NCBI GenBank assembly: GCA_022606135.1
Contig: JABYQN010000005.1
Coordinates: forward strand, 1,550,001 to 1,614,000
Reading direction: 5' to 3'
DNA from: Fomes fomentarius
Taxonomy: Eukaryota > Basidiomycota > Agaricomycetes > Polyporales > Polyporaceae
Length of the DNA stretch: 64,000 bases
This document shows, piece after piece, positions 37,105-47,357 of this stretch. Made by a program: the position numbers and the translations under genes. Within the stretch, counting starts at the first letter, position 1; every line of letters begins with the position of its first letter. Under the pieces are notes generated by a model. The model was not told the origin of the DNA, ran no database searches, and saw only the letters and a program-made list of their open reading frames with translations.

Positions 37105-38442
37105 TTAACTGACCCCCACCGCTCTGCCTGTTGTCCTATTGTTATACGCTAATTTTGTATAGTTGCTAACCACATTCTAGTTGCTTGGTAGATATTGTTC
37201 ATGTGGGCTGTGCTTGACTGTGATGCATGTCGCGTTTGCGTGATCATATGTTTCTTGTCATATGCAGATGCCTCAGGTTTTTGGAGTCGTCCCATTCCCC
37301 AACAAGGCCGCCCTGAAGGCTTCAGGTCGCACACCTGGTGCTGGTAAGACGAACCCTAAACCCTAAAATTTATAGTAGTCTTCCTGGACTACGAACCCTG
37401 TATACGCTCTATCTTCCCCAGGTAGACGATATTAGACGGATTAACCAGTCAATCAATCAAATGGTCGATGAATGATCTTGGATTATCTAGCAATTCACGT
37501 CACGGCGAGATCTGTGTCGGGGTGTATAGTTCAGAACATGGGGTTCTTGGCTTACAAATACAAGACCGCATACCACCGACAGTACTGTTCGCCGGACGGG
37601 ACTCACGACGGAGAATATGGGAAGACAGGGGTCGGCAGGAAACGTCGGACGGGCGTTCGAGTCGGCTGCCAGTAGATGTACGTCGGGATGAATAGGTGCG
37701 CCAGGCTAGGTGGTCACCGTCGTTGCTTTGGCAGTGGTGAGTCATGGTCGTACGAACCGGGCAAGTCGCAACGACGCGTTGATGCGCGCTTGAATTACCA
37801 AATGCGGCCGAGTACGCGCGGTACAGTCACCACGATGCCAGTGTACGAACTTCAATCATGAAGCACATCTTGAACGTCCAGCCTCCAGACTATTGCTACA
37901 AGTCCCTTCGACCCCACTCCTTCGGAATTTTGTGATTCGTTAAGGTGGTTGTCAGTGAGGTGCCTAGGTTCCAGGGAGAGCTTGCTACAGTCCTACTACT
38001 AGTACGCGCTGGTGAATGGACATTACTCCAACGAGCGAACAACTGCTACCAATCTGGACAATCCCTTGGTACTCCTGCATTACTTGCGAGTGGCAGTCCT
38101 TCGTCAGTCAGTGTCTCGACATGCCTGCGTGCATCCCCCACTTTACTGATACAGACCGGACCTCCGTGGTCAAGAAGATGACCGCCGTCATGGCGAAGAT
38201 GACTGCCCTCTGTCAAGACCCCTCTAGCATCAATCCATGTGCTCGAGTCGATGCGTGATAAAACGATATTATAGTCAGACACGATCGCAAAAAATGCAGG
38301 TGAGCGGTGTGGGTGCTAGCTACGGCTACAACAACAGCAAGCTCGTACATCAGCGCGTTACATTTCCCCGATATACATCCTCAAGAAATCCCTCTGCCAC
38401 CCAGAGATGCGGCACCTACAAGTCGCCGAGGGCATTCGTTAT
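37105..38442. other. 1.3-kb stretch without a recognisable gene
   Basis: Follows the Helitron helicase and holds the 3' end of SND1. A short frame at about 37,264-37,335 (MPQVFGVVPFPNKAALKASG) looks exon-like and ends at a GTAAGA donor, but nothing joins it. It could be captured host sequence in a Helitron. No clear CTRR end with hairpin could be fixed. Confidence 0.45.
37353..37367. repeat. two telomere-like CCCTAAA units
   Basis: Direct CCCTAAA-CCCTAAA. Only two copies; too short to be a real telomeric tract. Confidence 0.5.
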
Positions 38443-41400
38443 TCAGTCGTCCTCCTCGACGTCGCCAAATTCGAACATGCCCGCACGGCTGCGCTTCGCG
38501 ATGGCAAGTGACTCCTGGAGCTTCTTCGCCATGCCGGAGTACAAGGCGAGATACCTGCAGCCCTTCTTGTCGATCGTCGCCAAACCCTCGCTGACGAGCT
38601 CAGCGTTAATGGACGCGTACGGGTCTTGCTGGGCGGATGCGTCGTTCGGGTCGATGAGGCGCAGGTGCAGGGTCTGGCCCTCCTTGTGGTCGATGTTGGC
38701 AATCAGCTTGCGACCCTCGCACAGCGCGCGGAATCGGTCGACGGCCTCTTCGTGGTATTCGCTCTCGGCTGGGACGAGCTTTACGAAACTGCACGCATGC
38801 ACATGGAGTTGACGTGAGATAACGTCGGATGCTGACAGGAAAAAAAAGCTGCAGGAGAAGCGAAAGGGGAACACACCTGAGGCGCGCATCGTGCGCTTGG
38901 CCGGGGAGAGAACGGAACTTTGCGTCGAGGGGTCGGATGTCCTTGAAGGGGACGGTGTCTTGGTTGCCATAGTCGATGAACGTGACCTCTGCCTCCTTCT
39001 TGATGGGAGACGCGCGGCGCACCCTCGCGCGGTACCACTGGCCGTCGGAGAATTTTGCAGAGACGAGGTCGCCGCCCTTGGGGACGAAGCCGGCAGTGGC
39101 GGCGACGGTCTTGTGGTGGAGGGAGAAGTCGCGCATGAGCTTCTCGAGCGAGGCGATGCCCTCGGTGTTGAGGATCTGGACGGAAAACGCGAAGGCGGGC
39201 TTGGTGCGCACGTCACTGATGATCACGTCCAGGTACTCAGTCTTGAGCGGCTCGTTCGCGTCTTCCTGCGGGGCCTCGGCGGCGTGCTCGGCCTCGGAGT
39301 CATACTCTTTCCAGATCTACGGCGCGTTTTCAGCGGGGAGCTCCCCGGGAAGTGGCAGGAGCGAACAGCACTTACGTTGCGCTTTGCCTCTTTCGCCTCT
39401 GCCTGGGGCGCCCGCCGTCAGTGCCCCGAAGCGGCGTGCAGCATTCCAGGCGAGTGCGACGTACCTCGGCTTCATAAAGCTGCTTCGCCCACGCCAGATT
39501 CTCTGCCGAGTACCCGTGCACCGTCGCCAGGCCCTCCCGCACGAGCGTCACCGCCGCATTCTCCGTCTTGTTCAGGTATAGCGCCCCGATGAACCCACCA
39601 GACTTGTCCGTGTCGTGCACCTCGATTTCCACATCCCGCTGGTTGTAACGCCGTGTCGCAAAGTCCGACGCTTCGGGCCCGAACGGCTCGCTAGCCTCAG
39701 ATGCGTTACGCGCCGTCCGGGGGGCACGAACGCCGCTCAGAACCAACGTCAGTGCCTGGTTGTCCTTCGGCAAGTAGATCCTGCACGGGGAACTCGTTCA
39801 GTTCTGGAAGGCGACAGACGCAGCTAGACTACCTGAAACGTGAGCCCGCAGCAACCTTATCGACCACGGCTGGAATACGGCCTATACGCTTGAAGCCGTT
39901 GAGGAACGTTGTGGCGCGATGTGCAGACTACCGCATCGCATGGCATCCTAAGCATCGGCTAGAATAAAGCAAATTTCCCCGACGCACCTCGGAGATGTTC
40001 AATGGATCCTTCCGTCCGGGCACCTCCTTGCCCGAGTGCACACCACGACTTTCTGCTACTGCGCTGGGATCACAAGAAGGTTAGTCAACAGCCATATTCG
40101 ATGGACCACGGACAACTCACGCCTGCTCCGCCGCCATTAGTTTGTCGTACTCGGGCGAGCGGTCCTCATCGTCGCGTTTGTGGCGCACAGCCGTTGCCAG
40201 GCCCTTTTCGATGAGCTGCTCGGCGATGTTCCTGCGCACGGAGTTCAGTTTACGTCTATCTTCCGTCCTCGTCTTCCAAGAACGCACGCATTTTGGTTGC
40301 CGTAGCGGACGGTTGCGCATTCACGCTCCTCGTACTCTCCCTCGCGCGGCCGGACAAAGTCGACATGGACCTTGACCTGCTTGCCAATCAAGCGCTTCCG
40401 CAAAAACTCACGGGCCTCCTGAGCGTAATATGCCTGCTTGGGGTCCGACAGTCTATTGCAACAATTCTCAGTAACACCGACATTATGTGATACACGAAGC
40501 ACTGACTTTGGTCCGCGCGTGGAGCTGAGCTGCAGCCGCCTCTCCTTGCCCGTCTCGCGGTCATTGACGGAAATCTGGTCCCCACTCCAAATTCTGACAA
40601 CTGTCCCGTCGAACTGTCGTACGTTGCCGTTGATAGCGGTGCCATTCGACTTCGCGGTGGGCGCAGGCGCGTTCGCGTATAAGCACGCACGCTTCTCCTT
40701 TGCAGTCTTCTCGGCCGCGCGCAGTTTCTCCATACCGCCGCTGCTCGCGAGCATGCCCGCATGCCAGTCGACGACACGCGCGAGTCCGTTGGCGACAAGG
40801 TGCTCTGCGACATTACCGGCGGGATGTAGGACTGCGGAAAGTGAATGTCAAACAAGCAACGGTCAGGAACTTGTAGGCAGGATGCTCGCTGCTCTCACCT
40901 GTCCCAATAAAGATCGACGCGGGTGGCGGAGCTGAAGCGTTCGCGCCTGTCTGAAATGGCGTGGCAGCGGCATTCGGCAGAGACAAGAGCTGCACGCGGA
41001 CGTATCGCTGCAGCAACCGCGACTCTGTGAAGAACTTTGCCTGTGCGCGACCACAACCGCGACAACGATGACGTGAACAACTGCACGCATCACGCGAGCG
41101 CGCGCGTGACTTACCTCCTCTCCCCATGGTTCGGACGTCTCGCCTGGCCTGCTTGCTACGCGCGCGCAACGCACGCCCGCGAGCGCGATGTTGACAAACT
41201 GGTGGTCACCATCGGGCAACAGTAAGCGGATGCGTAGCGTCGAGCCATCCTTGACTTGCTCTACAAGACCTATAGGACGTGGTCAGACCAAGTACTGTAG
41301 TCTGCATCAGATAGATCAATCGTGGTTTACCTTCAATCTGCTGCCCTTTATACTCAGTGATGAAGGCTTGGGAATCCGTGGGCATCAAGTAGTGTGTCGT

Positions 41401-42257
41401 GCGTGCCTATGACACCGACCACTCGTTAGCGCCCGAACAGACACTGAATATCAAGCCTAGCGAAGTGGCGAACTCGCCTTAGGGCCGTGCGGGTTCCATA
41501 CGCCCTTGCCAGCTGAACGGGCCTCAGCCTCGAGCTCCTTCCTACGGAGGTCCTCGTCGGTGGAATCGCGCTTCAGCTCCTTGAGTTTCGCCCATCCATT
41601 CTTGAGGAGCTCGGATGCCAGGTCCACGCCGTTGATTTCCGCAGTGCCGATGTCGCGCGGGACGTCGTCCGAAGGCGGGAGCGAGTGCGTGGACGTGAAG
41701 GTGACAGTTTTGCCAACGGCCAGCCCACGGAGGAACTCGCGTGATTCGAACGCCCAGTCCTATACATTATGCCATGCAGGTGACGGCACATGGAACGGAA
41801 CACACGGAGGGGTGGGGGCACGGAATGCATGCGTTAATGATAGCTGGTGAGACGGACGTAGGGGCCGTACGCACCTCATCCTCGCGCGTCGACGTGCCCA
41901 TGCGCGGAGCTTGGACGTCAGCGAGGTGCAGGACACTGTGTTCCCGATAGCGCGCTCAGGGCTTCTCGCACACGACCAATAAACATTAGCGGACGACGTA
42001 CCGTTCCTTGGGAATCTGGCCCTGGGGCCCGGGGGACCCGCGCAGCAGCAGAGAATCGCCAGAGATCACGGCTGGATACTCTCATGATATTCAGGACTGG
42101 GCACGGACGAGCAGAGGGGATGGGGGCTCCATACATTTCACGATCTATCGGTGCATGACCCCGCATTATACACATTGCAATGCAGCACGAATCCTTCATC
42201 AGCCTCTCTGTTTCACTCCGCCACGGACTATTCAGAGCTCACCGCTTTCATAGCCAT
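38443..42257 (-). CDS. SND1: staphylococcal nuclease and Tudor protein (SND1/Tudor-SN)
   Basis: Conserved RNA-binding factor of transcription, splicing, stress granules and decay of edited RNA. Sixteen exons: 42243-42257, 42002-42078, 41875-41935, 41478-41759, 41331-41406, 41115-41269, 40899-41040, 40507-40831, 40288-40452, 40121-40231, 39988-40063, 39833-39927, 39465-39780, 39376-39402, 38877-39316 and 38443-38788; 902 residues, a normal family length. Four SN-like domains follow each other, with [67 protein letters not shown] and [20 protein letters not shown]. The Tudor segment (about residues 715-790) has [10 protein letters not shown] and [12 protein letters not shown]; a fifth split SN fold ends the protein ([10 protein letters not shown]). 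Intron 4 (41407-41477) begins GC. The first exon is a 15-bp coding exon in a good ATG context (CACCATGG). Confidence 0.95.
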
Positions 42258-42474
42258 GGTGTAGAGTATTGTTGTGCCTGGCGATGCAAAGATGGACAGC
42301 AGGGAGGGTAAGAAAAGAGGAAAGGTTTCTGGGAGTTGTGTACAGCAGCGCTGGCACTGGCAGACCGCTATTGCTTTTCTCGGCCACGTGGATTCAGTAT
42401 GGGTCCAGAGTTTCCCACGATACATTTCGCTGAGCTCGTCGGTAGCTTGGGCGCGTCCGGTGCACTTTGCCACC

Positions 42475-43027
42475 ATGCCCTTCTACCAGCTCGTATGCGT
42501 CGCCGCGCACTATCCCGAATATGTCTGTCTCGCTCATGGCTTTCTGAACTCCATAACAGCTTGCGCTGATGCTTCGCCCCACATCCCCAGAAACACATCA
42601 AGGACCTCGTCACCCGTGTAGCGTCACATGTGCTGGACAGTGGCGGCGTAGTGCGCAAGCTAGATTCCTGGGGTACGCGGACGCTCCCCCAGCGTATGCG
42701 GAGAAAGAAGCAGTACCATCAAATTGGAGAGTGCGTGCTTCATGTATTCCTTGCGCCAATGCGAGTGTCATGACATCCGCTGTACAGCTACTGGACCATG
42801 CAATTTGACGCTTCCCCGACGACATTGCGAGCACTCAACACGATTATGCGACATGACCCTCGAGTCATCCGTTGGACATCGCTAAAGGTTGGCGAGAAGG
42901 TGGAGGACGTGCTCAGACATGGCGAGGAAACGGTCGACAGGGTATGGTTCCACTCCCTACCCTCCTGCTGTTCCATCTCATGCTTACACTTGCGTGCCGC
43001 AAGGTCCCGCGGAGCACCGCTTCATGA
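42475..43027 (+). CDS. MRP17: mitochondrial ribosomal protein bS6m
   Basis: Small-subunit protein of the mitochondrial ribosome. Exons 42475-42522, 42591-42730, 42788-42941 and a last short exon 43004-43027 give about 121 residues. The ferredoxin-like S6 fold is visible: MPFYQLVCVAAHYPEY, DLVTRVASHVLDSGGVVRKL, SWGTRTLPQRMRRKKQYHQI, YWTMQFDASPTTLRALNTIM and HDPRVIRWTSLKVG. R-x-LP and the W-x-M/F strand are hallmarks of the family. No cleaved presequence is evident, as usual for S6. The C-terminus is uncertain: splicing at 42942-43003 gives a short end, while retaining that intron leaves the frame open to 43205, overlapping the opposite-strand HAD gene. Confidence 0.88.
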
Positions 43028-43125
43028 GCCTTCAAGGGACGAGGAGGTTCGAAGAGGCCATAGACTGGCTCCTATATCACCGGGTCGACTATGTATTACC
43101 ACCCGCACTAATTTCGCAAGGTTTA

Positions 43126-44385
43126 CTAGCTCCTCTTCTCCTGCCCTGCGCGCTGTTGGGCCCATTCCACGACGCGAGCTAGATTCGGAACGACCTGGAC
43201 ACTAGTTAGGTCTTCGTCCGGCTCCTTGCGCTCCTCTTCGCCCTCCGAACCAGGTCTGCGCAGCAGCAATGCCCGCAACCCGCTCGTTTGTGCCCCATGG
43301 TAATCGCTACACCGAGGAGCTCAATCACAATGGTGCACCGGAGTTGCCATACGACCAAGTTCACTTACCAGTCTAGCTCGTCGCCGACATGCACCGTCTC
43401 TTCGGGCTTGACTCCCAACCGCTCACACGCACGCTGGAAGATTTCGGGGGACGGCTTTTCCACGCCTTCTTTTTCACTCAACAGTACTGTGTCCAGATAT
43501 GGCAGAATGTCAAGGTCCTCGATCACAGCACCTGTGGACACAGGTGCCTTTAGCGAACGCTGAGTCAGCCACTGGACCAGTACGAACGCATGCGAGCATC
43601 CGTGTTACTGATGATACCGGTGCGGATGTTGAGTTCCTGAAGCCGTTTCACTGGATGAACGCAAACAGCAAGCAGTACGTTATAATCATTGTGTGTTCGC
43701 GTTCGCGCAGATTGAGTTGGAGATGCGATGGAAGACAACGCTTAGTATGGGAAGCAATGCCGGATAACAGAGATGGTATACGTACGTGTGGGGAGCGAAT
43801 CACCAAAAAGCTTGTAACCTTCTCTCGAGCTGAAGCGGTTGAGGAGCCGCGGGACAATCTCGTGCAGAGACCTATCCACAGCTATGCACGGAGATGCTCC
43901 TCAAACTTTGCCCGCCTCCTGTGGAGATACAATCAACAAAACGCACCTTCAGGATCTGCACCCGCACCAATAGCTGTCCTTCTGATGACATCTCCCCACC
44001 ACTCATGCGCCCCTCCGCGGTACACGGGATGTTCTTGCTGCACCTGCTTGAGTGCTTCGATCACGCAGGGGTGGTCGCCGAGAGGACATGATTACGGTTG
44101 CGGTTCATTTGAATCGCGCAGTGACCGTTTCATAACACCCGAAGCCGTTATCACGGTGGCACGGATTGAAAGGTTTGGATGCAGATGCATTCAGCGTTCG
44201 AGGATCTCGCGAGCAACAGCAAGCATCAAGATGGGGTATGTACCGGATTTGAAGGACTGCTTGAGCGCGGCGGGCTCGAGCACGCCGAGATATGGCTCAA
44301 ATGTCTGCGAGTATTGCACGTAGATGGGGAGGCGGGGCGTGATGAGAGTGTGCAGTGCGTCGAAGGTCACAAGTCGGATAGCCAT
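43126..44385 (-). CDS. HAD-superfamily hydrolase (HDHD3/DREG-2-like)
   Basis: Haloacid dehalogenase-like hydrolase, probably a small-molecule phosphatase. Six exons: 44244-44385, 43947-44054, 43786-43881, 43588-43650, 43369-43531 and 43126-43306; 250 residues, usual length. Motif I is LVTFDALHTLI (nucleophile Asp, with the DxxxTL form of this subfamily in place of DxDGT). Motif II is GIISNTDAR; motif III Lys is in VEKPSPEIF; motif IV is HVGDELDCDYHGA. The helical cap has HPVYRGGAHEWW. All catalytic positions expected of the subgroup are present. The C-terminal arm is Glu/Arg-rich and ends QEKRS. Introns have canonical ends; the first is 189 bp. It lies tail-to-tail with the bS6m gene, about 100 bp apart. 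The substrate is unknown. Confidence 0.88.
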
Positions 44386-44544
44386 GGTCGCAGTCGCCTT
44401 CATCGTGCAGTCAACTGGAGAGCTCTTGTGGCGATATTGCGCCCAAGGGCGGCCGGCCCGAGACGCCGATAGCTTGAATTCACGTCACAGTTGTATAGGC
44501 AGACACGTAGATTTTCCGCTACCTCTCGCATGTCCTTGTCCTCT

Positions 44545-45187
44545 TCACAAGTTATACACAGACAGATCTTGCGCTGCGCCAGGCGTAATCCACACCGAGC
44601 CATCATGGCCCCCAAGCTCCGTCAACTTCCTCACGCCGCGATCCTCAAACCCCAAGCTCCTAAACACGCCCTTCGCCGCCTCGTTCGCCGGGTCCGTGAA
44701 CCCCAGCACCGCCCCCACGCCCAGCTCCTTCCTCACATACTCCACCAGCGCGCCCGCCGCCTCCTTCGCCCTTTCGCGTCTCCTCAGGCAGGATCACGAA
44801 GCCCAGATCCGGCACGCCGTACGCCGTCGGCCCGCTGCCCCGCATGAGCGACACGTTCCCGACCAGCTTGCACCGCGCGAGCTTCTCCTGGAAGTTGAAC
44901 GGCGCGTCGGGATCCTCGGCACTAACACCACTAGCGTTGGAGAAGGAGGAGGGCTTGAGCGCGACGAGGTACTGCCCGTAGCCGTTGCGCGCGTGCCACT
45001 CGGCGAAGAGGGTGGACATGCGCTCGCGCGCGACGGCGCGGGAGACGACCGAGGTGCGGCCCTGGGCGGCGATGAACTCGGGCGTGTTGTAGAGCGTGAC
45101 GAGGAAGTCGCAGTGCTCGTCCGAGGACGCCTGGAAGAAGGTGACGTACAGACGCGGCGTCTCGATGTGAAAGTTCGGGTCTGACAT
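44545..45187 (-). pseudogene. GNAT acetyltransferase with a frame break
   Basis: Single-exon GNAT (RimJ-like) N-acyltransferase. The first frame starts at the ATG at 45187 (MSDPNFHIETPRLYVTFF) and reads through LVTLYNTPEFIAAQG, RNGYGQYLVALK, KLVGNVSLMRG and PDLGFVILPEETR. The second frame, shifted by one base, starts near 44770 with AKEAAGALVEYVRKELGVG and runs through GFTDPANEAAKGVFRSLGF to SVWITPG, stopping at 44545. The break falls exactly where the family has the acetyl-CoA-binding loop (usually EETGKGYA-E). The sequence ACGCGAAAGGGCGAAGG there looks like a short deletion in that loop. No intron can repair it. Either a recent pseudogene or an assembly error; both halves are otherwise undamaged. 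Confidence 0.82.
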
Positions 45188-47266
45188 GGCGCCAGCGTCG
45201 ACGCCGGGGGCTAGTACTAGTGTGGCTTCGGGGTGGAAAACTTTGGGTGAATTGTAAGTTTTACGGTACCATGCAGTGTGAGCGGTAGGGTGGGGGAGGT
45301 TCGTGCGCGCGCGCGGAGTGCTCGCTTGGAACGAATCTGGAATGCGATGTCATGGACAAGGGGAGTTAGCGCTAACCTTCAGTCACACTTGGATCCAGAA
45401 CCGCGCGGCTAGTAATAATACACCCAGAGAAGGAGATTCACCTGCAAGGTTCGTCGAGTTCTGCCGGCGATGGGGTGCGATATTCCGGAGTGTTTGACTC
45501 AAACTCCTGGGCCTCCCTCAGGCAGTTTGTGTTTGTGATAGAGGTGTGCTGGTTGACCAGTGACACTGACAGACTGTGTGGATCAGATGGTGTGTGCTTT
45601 ATCACTGCTGGCGACAGTGCGGCTCACGGATGACGGAACAATACTAACCTGCAAACAGGCTGAGGGCTCACGTAGTGCTGTATTTGCGCGCGCAAAAAAA
45701 CTCGATAAGAACTTAAAGAAGAGATCTGAAGTTCTGACCTTAACGCCCACGTGATTCTAAGTGACGGAGGTGACGTAATAATAATTGCGTTTTATGCTTT
45801 CAATGCACCCAACCAAGTCATGAAGGACATTTTTTTTTGAAAACCCTGTAAACCATGCAAAAGTGGCAGATTGGGAACAGACCAGTCAAGCATCCACGAG
45901 AGTCTCTTCTGCATGGACGGGGAGAACCGAAAGGGGTCGCGGTTGCCAGGCCGTCAATATTTCGATCCTTGTCACCCCATGACAGAGCGCGCCCAGACCC
46001 CGCGAGTGTTGCCGAACAGGCTCTGGTCAGTACATAGTATGACTCGAGAGGTGGTGGGTGGCACATCGATAGGGTGATGATGTGCATCTCGTGAGATCAG
46101 GTGCTGTTGTTACACAGTGATGACGACAGTCAGTGATTCAATTTATGTAGTCAGTGTCGGTGAATGGCACGAGACTGCGGCCGCGCAGTGGGACCGAAGA
46201 TGCATCTGTTCAATGCTATTGTTTTTTGTGACGGGGATTGCTACATGCAGCTGAGCAATGTGTTTCGGAAACAATGCAGGTATTCGCATAATGCACCATG
46301 TGGATGTGTAACCAGCCTCCGAGTCGGACCCGGTACTTGCCAGTGGTGCGCCATGCGCAGCACTGAACAGAGATGAGCTCATAGCTGCCATAAGCCAGGC
46401 GGTCGCCGGTCAAGTTGGACGTTCAGCAGCACTGTCGCAGACGCTGATGCCATGCTCCCAGCCTGCGCGGGTGATGGACGTGGAGCATCTGAAACATACT
46501 ACCCCAGCCGCCGGGCGTAGTATACGATCAAGCATGATAAATCATAACTGCCGGGGAGTTCATAGACAAAATTGGCACTACTTATCGCATCGCAACAAGG
46601 AGACACCGTGACATCCAGGGGAGGTCAATGACTCGATCTCGATCTCTGATCGGTTGTTTGCTGTACTTTGCTGAGGTGTACGCGTCGAGTGCGGTTATGA
46701 ACTTTTTCCGGTGCATTAATGAGCAATGTCGCGCCCGGCGAATGAATACTGTCCGTATGCGCACCTCGTATCAAAGCACGATTCACAGGGTGGACAGAAC
46801 CACATTTGTTGATGCATTGATGAATGCAGACACCTATCGAACGATCCGTCCGAATTGACATGGAGCCTACAAATCGGCGGTCTTGGCGCGACAGTCTACA
46901 GCGCACAGTAAGTACGTGTCAGAATAATTCCTGGCGGTGCTATACGATAACACCGCACGACAAACCGCCGGATGCGGCCCCACACCGAAGGCGATGGATC
47001 TTGTGACTGTGTCTTGGCTTACATATGTAAGCGTGTGTGAACGTGTAGTGGCGGTGCTTCGTACGCAATAAGTCTACGACTTGTTACTACGCAGGCCCCG
47101 CAGGCGCACGAAGGTCAGCGGCACGTCTTTCGACCGACGTTGGTCGGGGACTCAGAGCTCAGGCTAGGCGGCGTGCGGTAGAGACGATGTGGTGGGCGGC
47201 CGGACGTCCGTGGCCGTTGGGATCATGACGCATGATGGCTAGATGCGGTCGAGGGCGCGTGAAGCG

Positions 47267-47286
47267 GAAGTCGAAGTCGAAGTCGG
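47267..47286. repeat. GAAGTC tandem repeat
   Basis: Three direct copies of the hexamer GAAGTC, in gene-free sequence. Confidence 0.75.
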
Positions 47287-47333
47287 ACTAGAAACTCGGA
47301 CTTTGCGGCAGCGCCCTCCCAGTCAATGACCGG

Positions 47334-47357
47334 GTCCGAGTCCGAGTCCGAGCCCGG
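47334..47357. repeat. GTCCGA tandem repeat
   Basis: Three to four copies of the hexamer GTCCGA/GCCCGG. A related CCGAGTCCGAGTC run recurs near 47,560. Confidence 0.75.
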
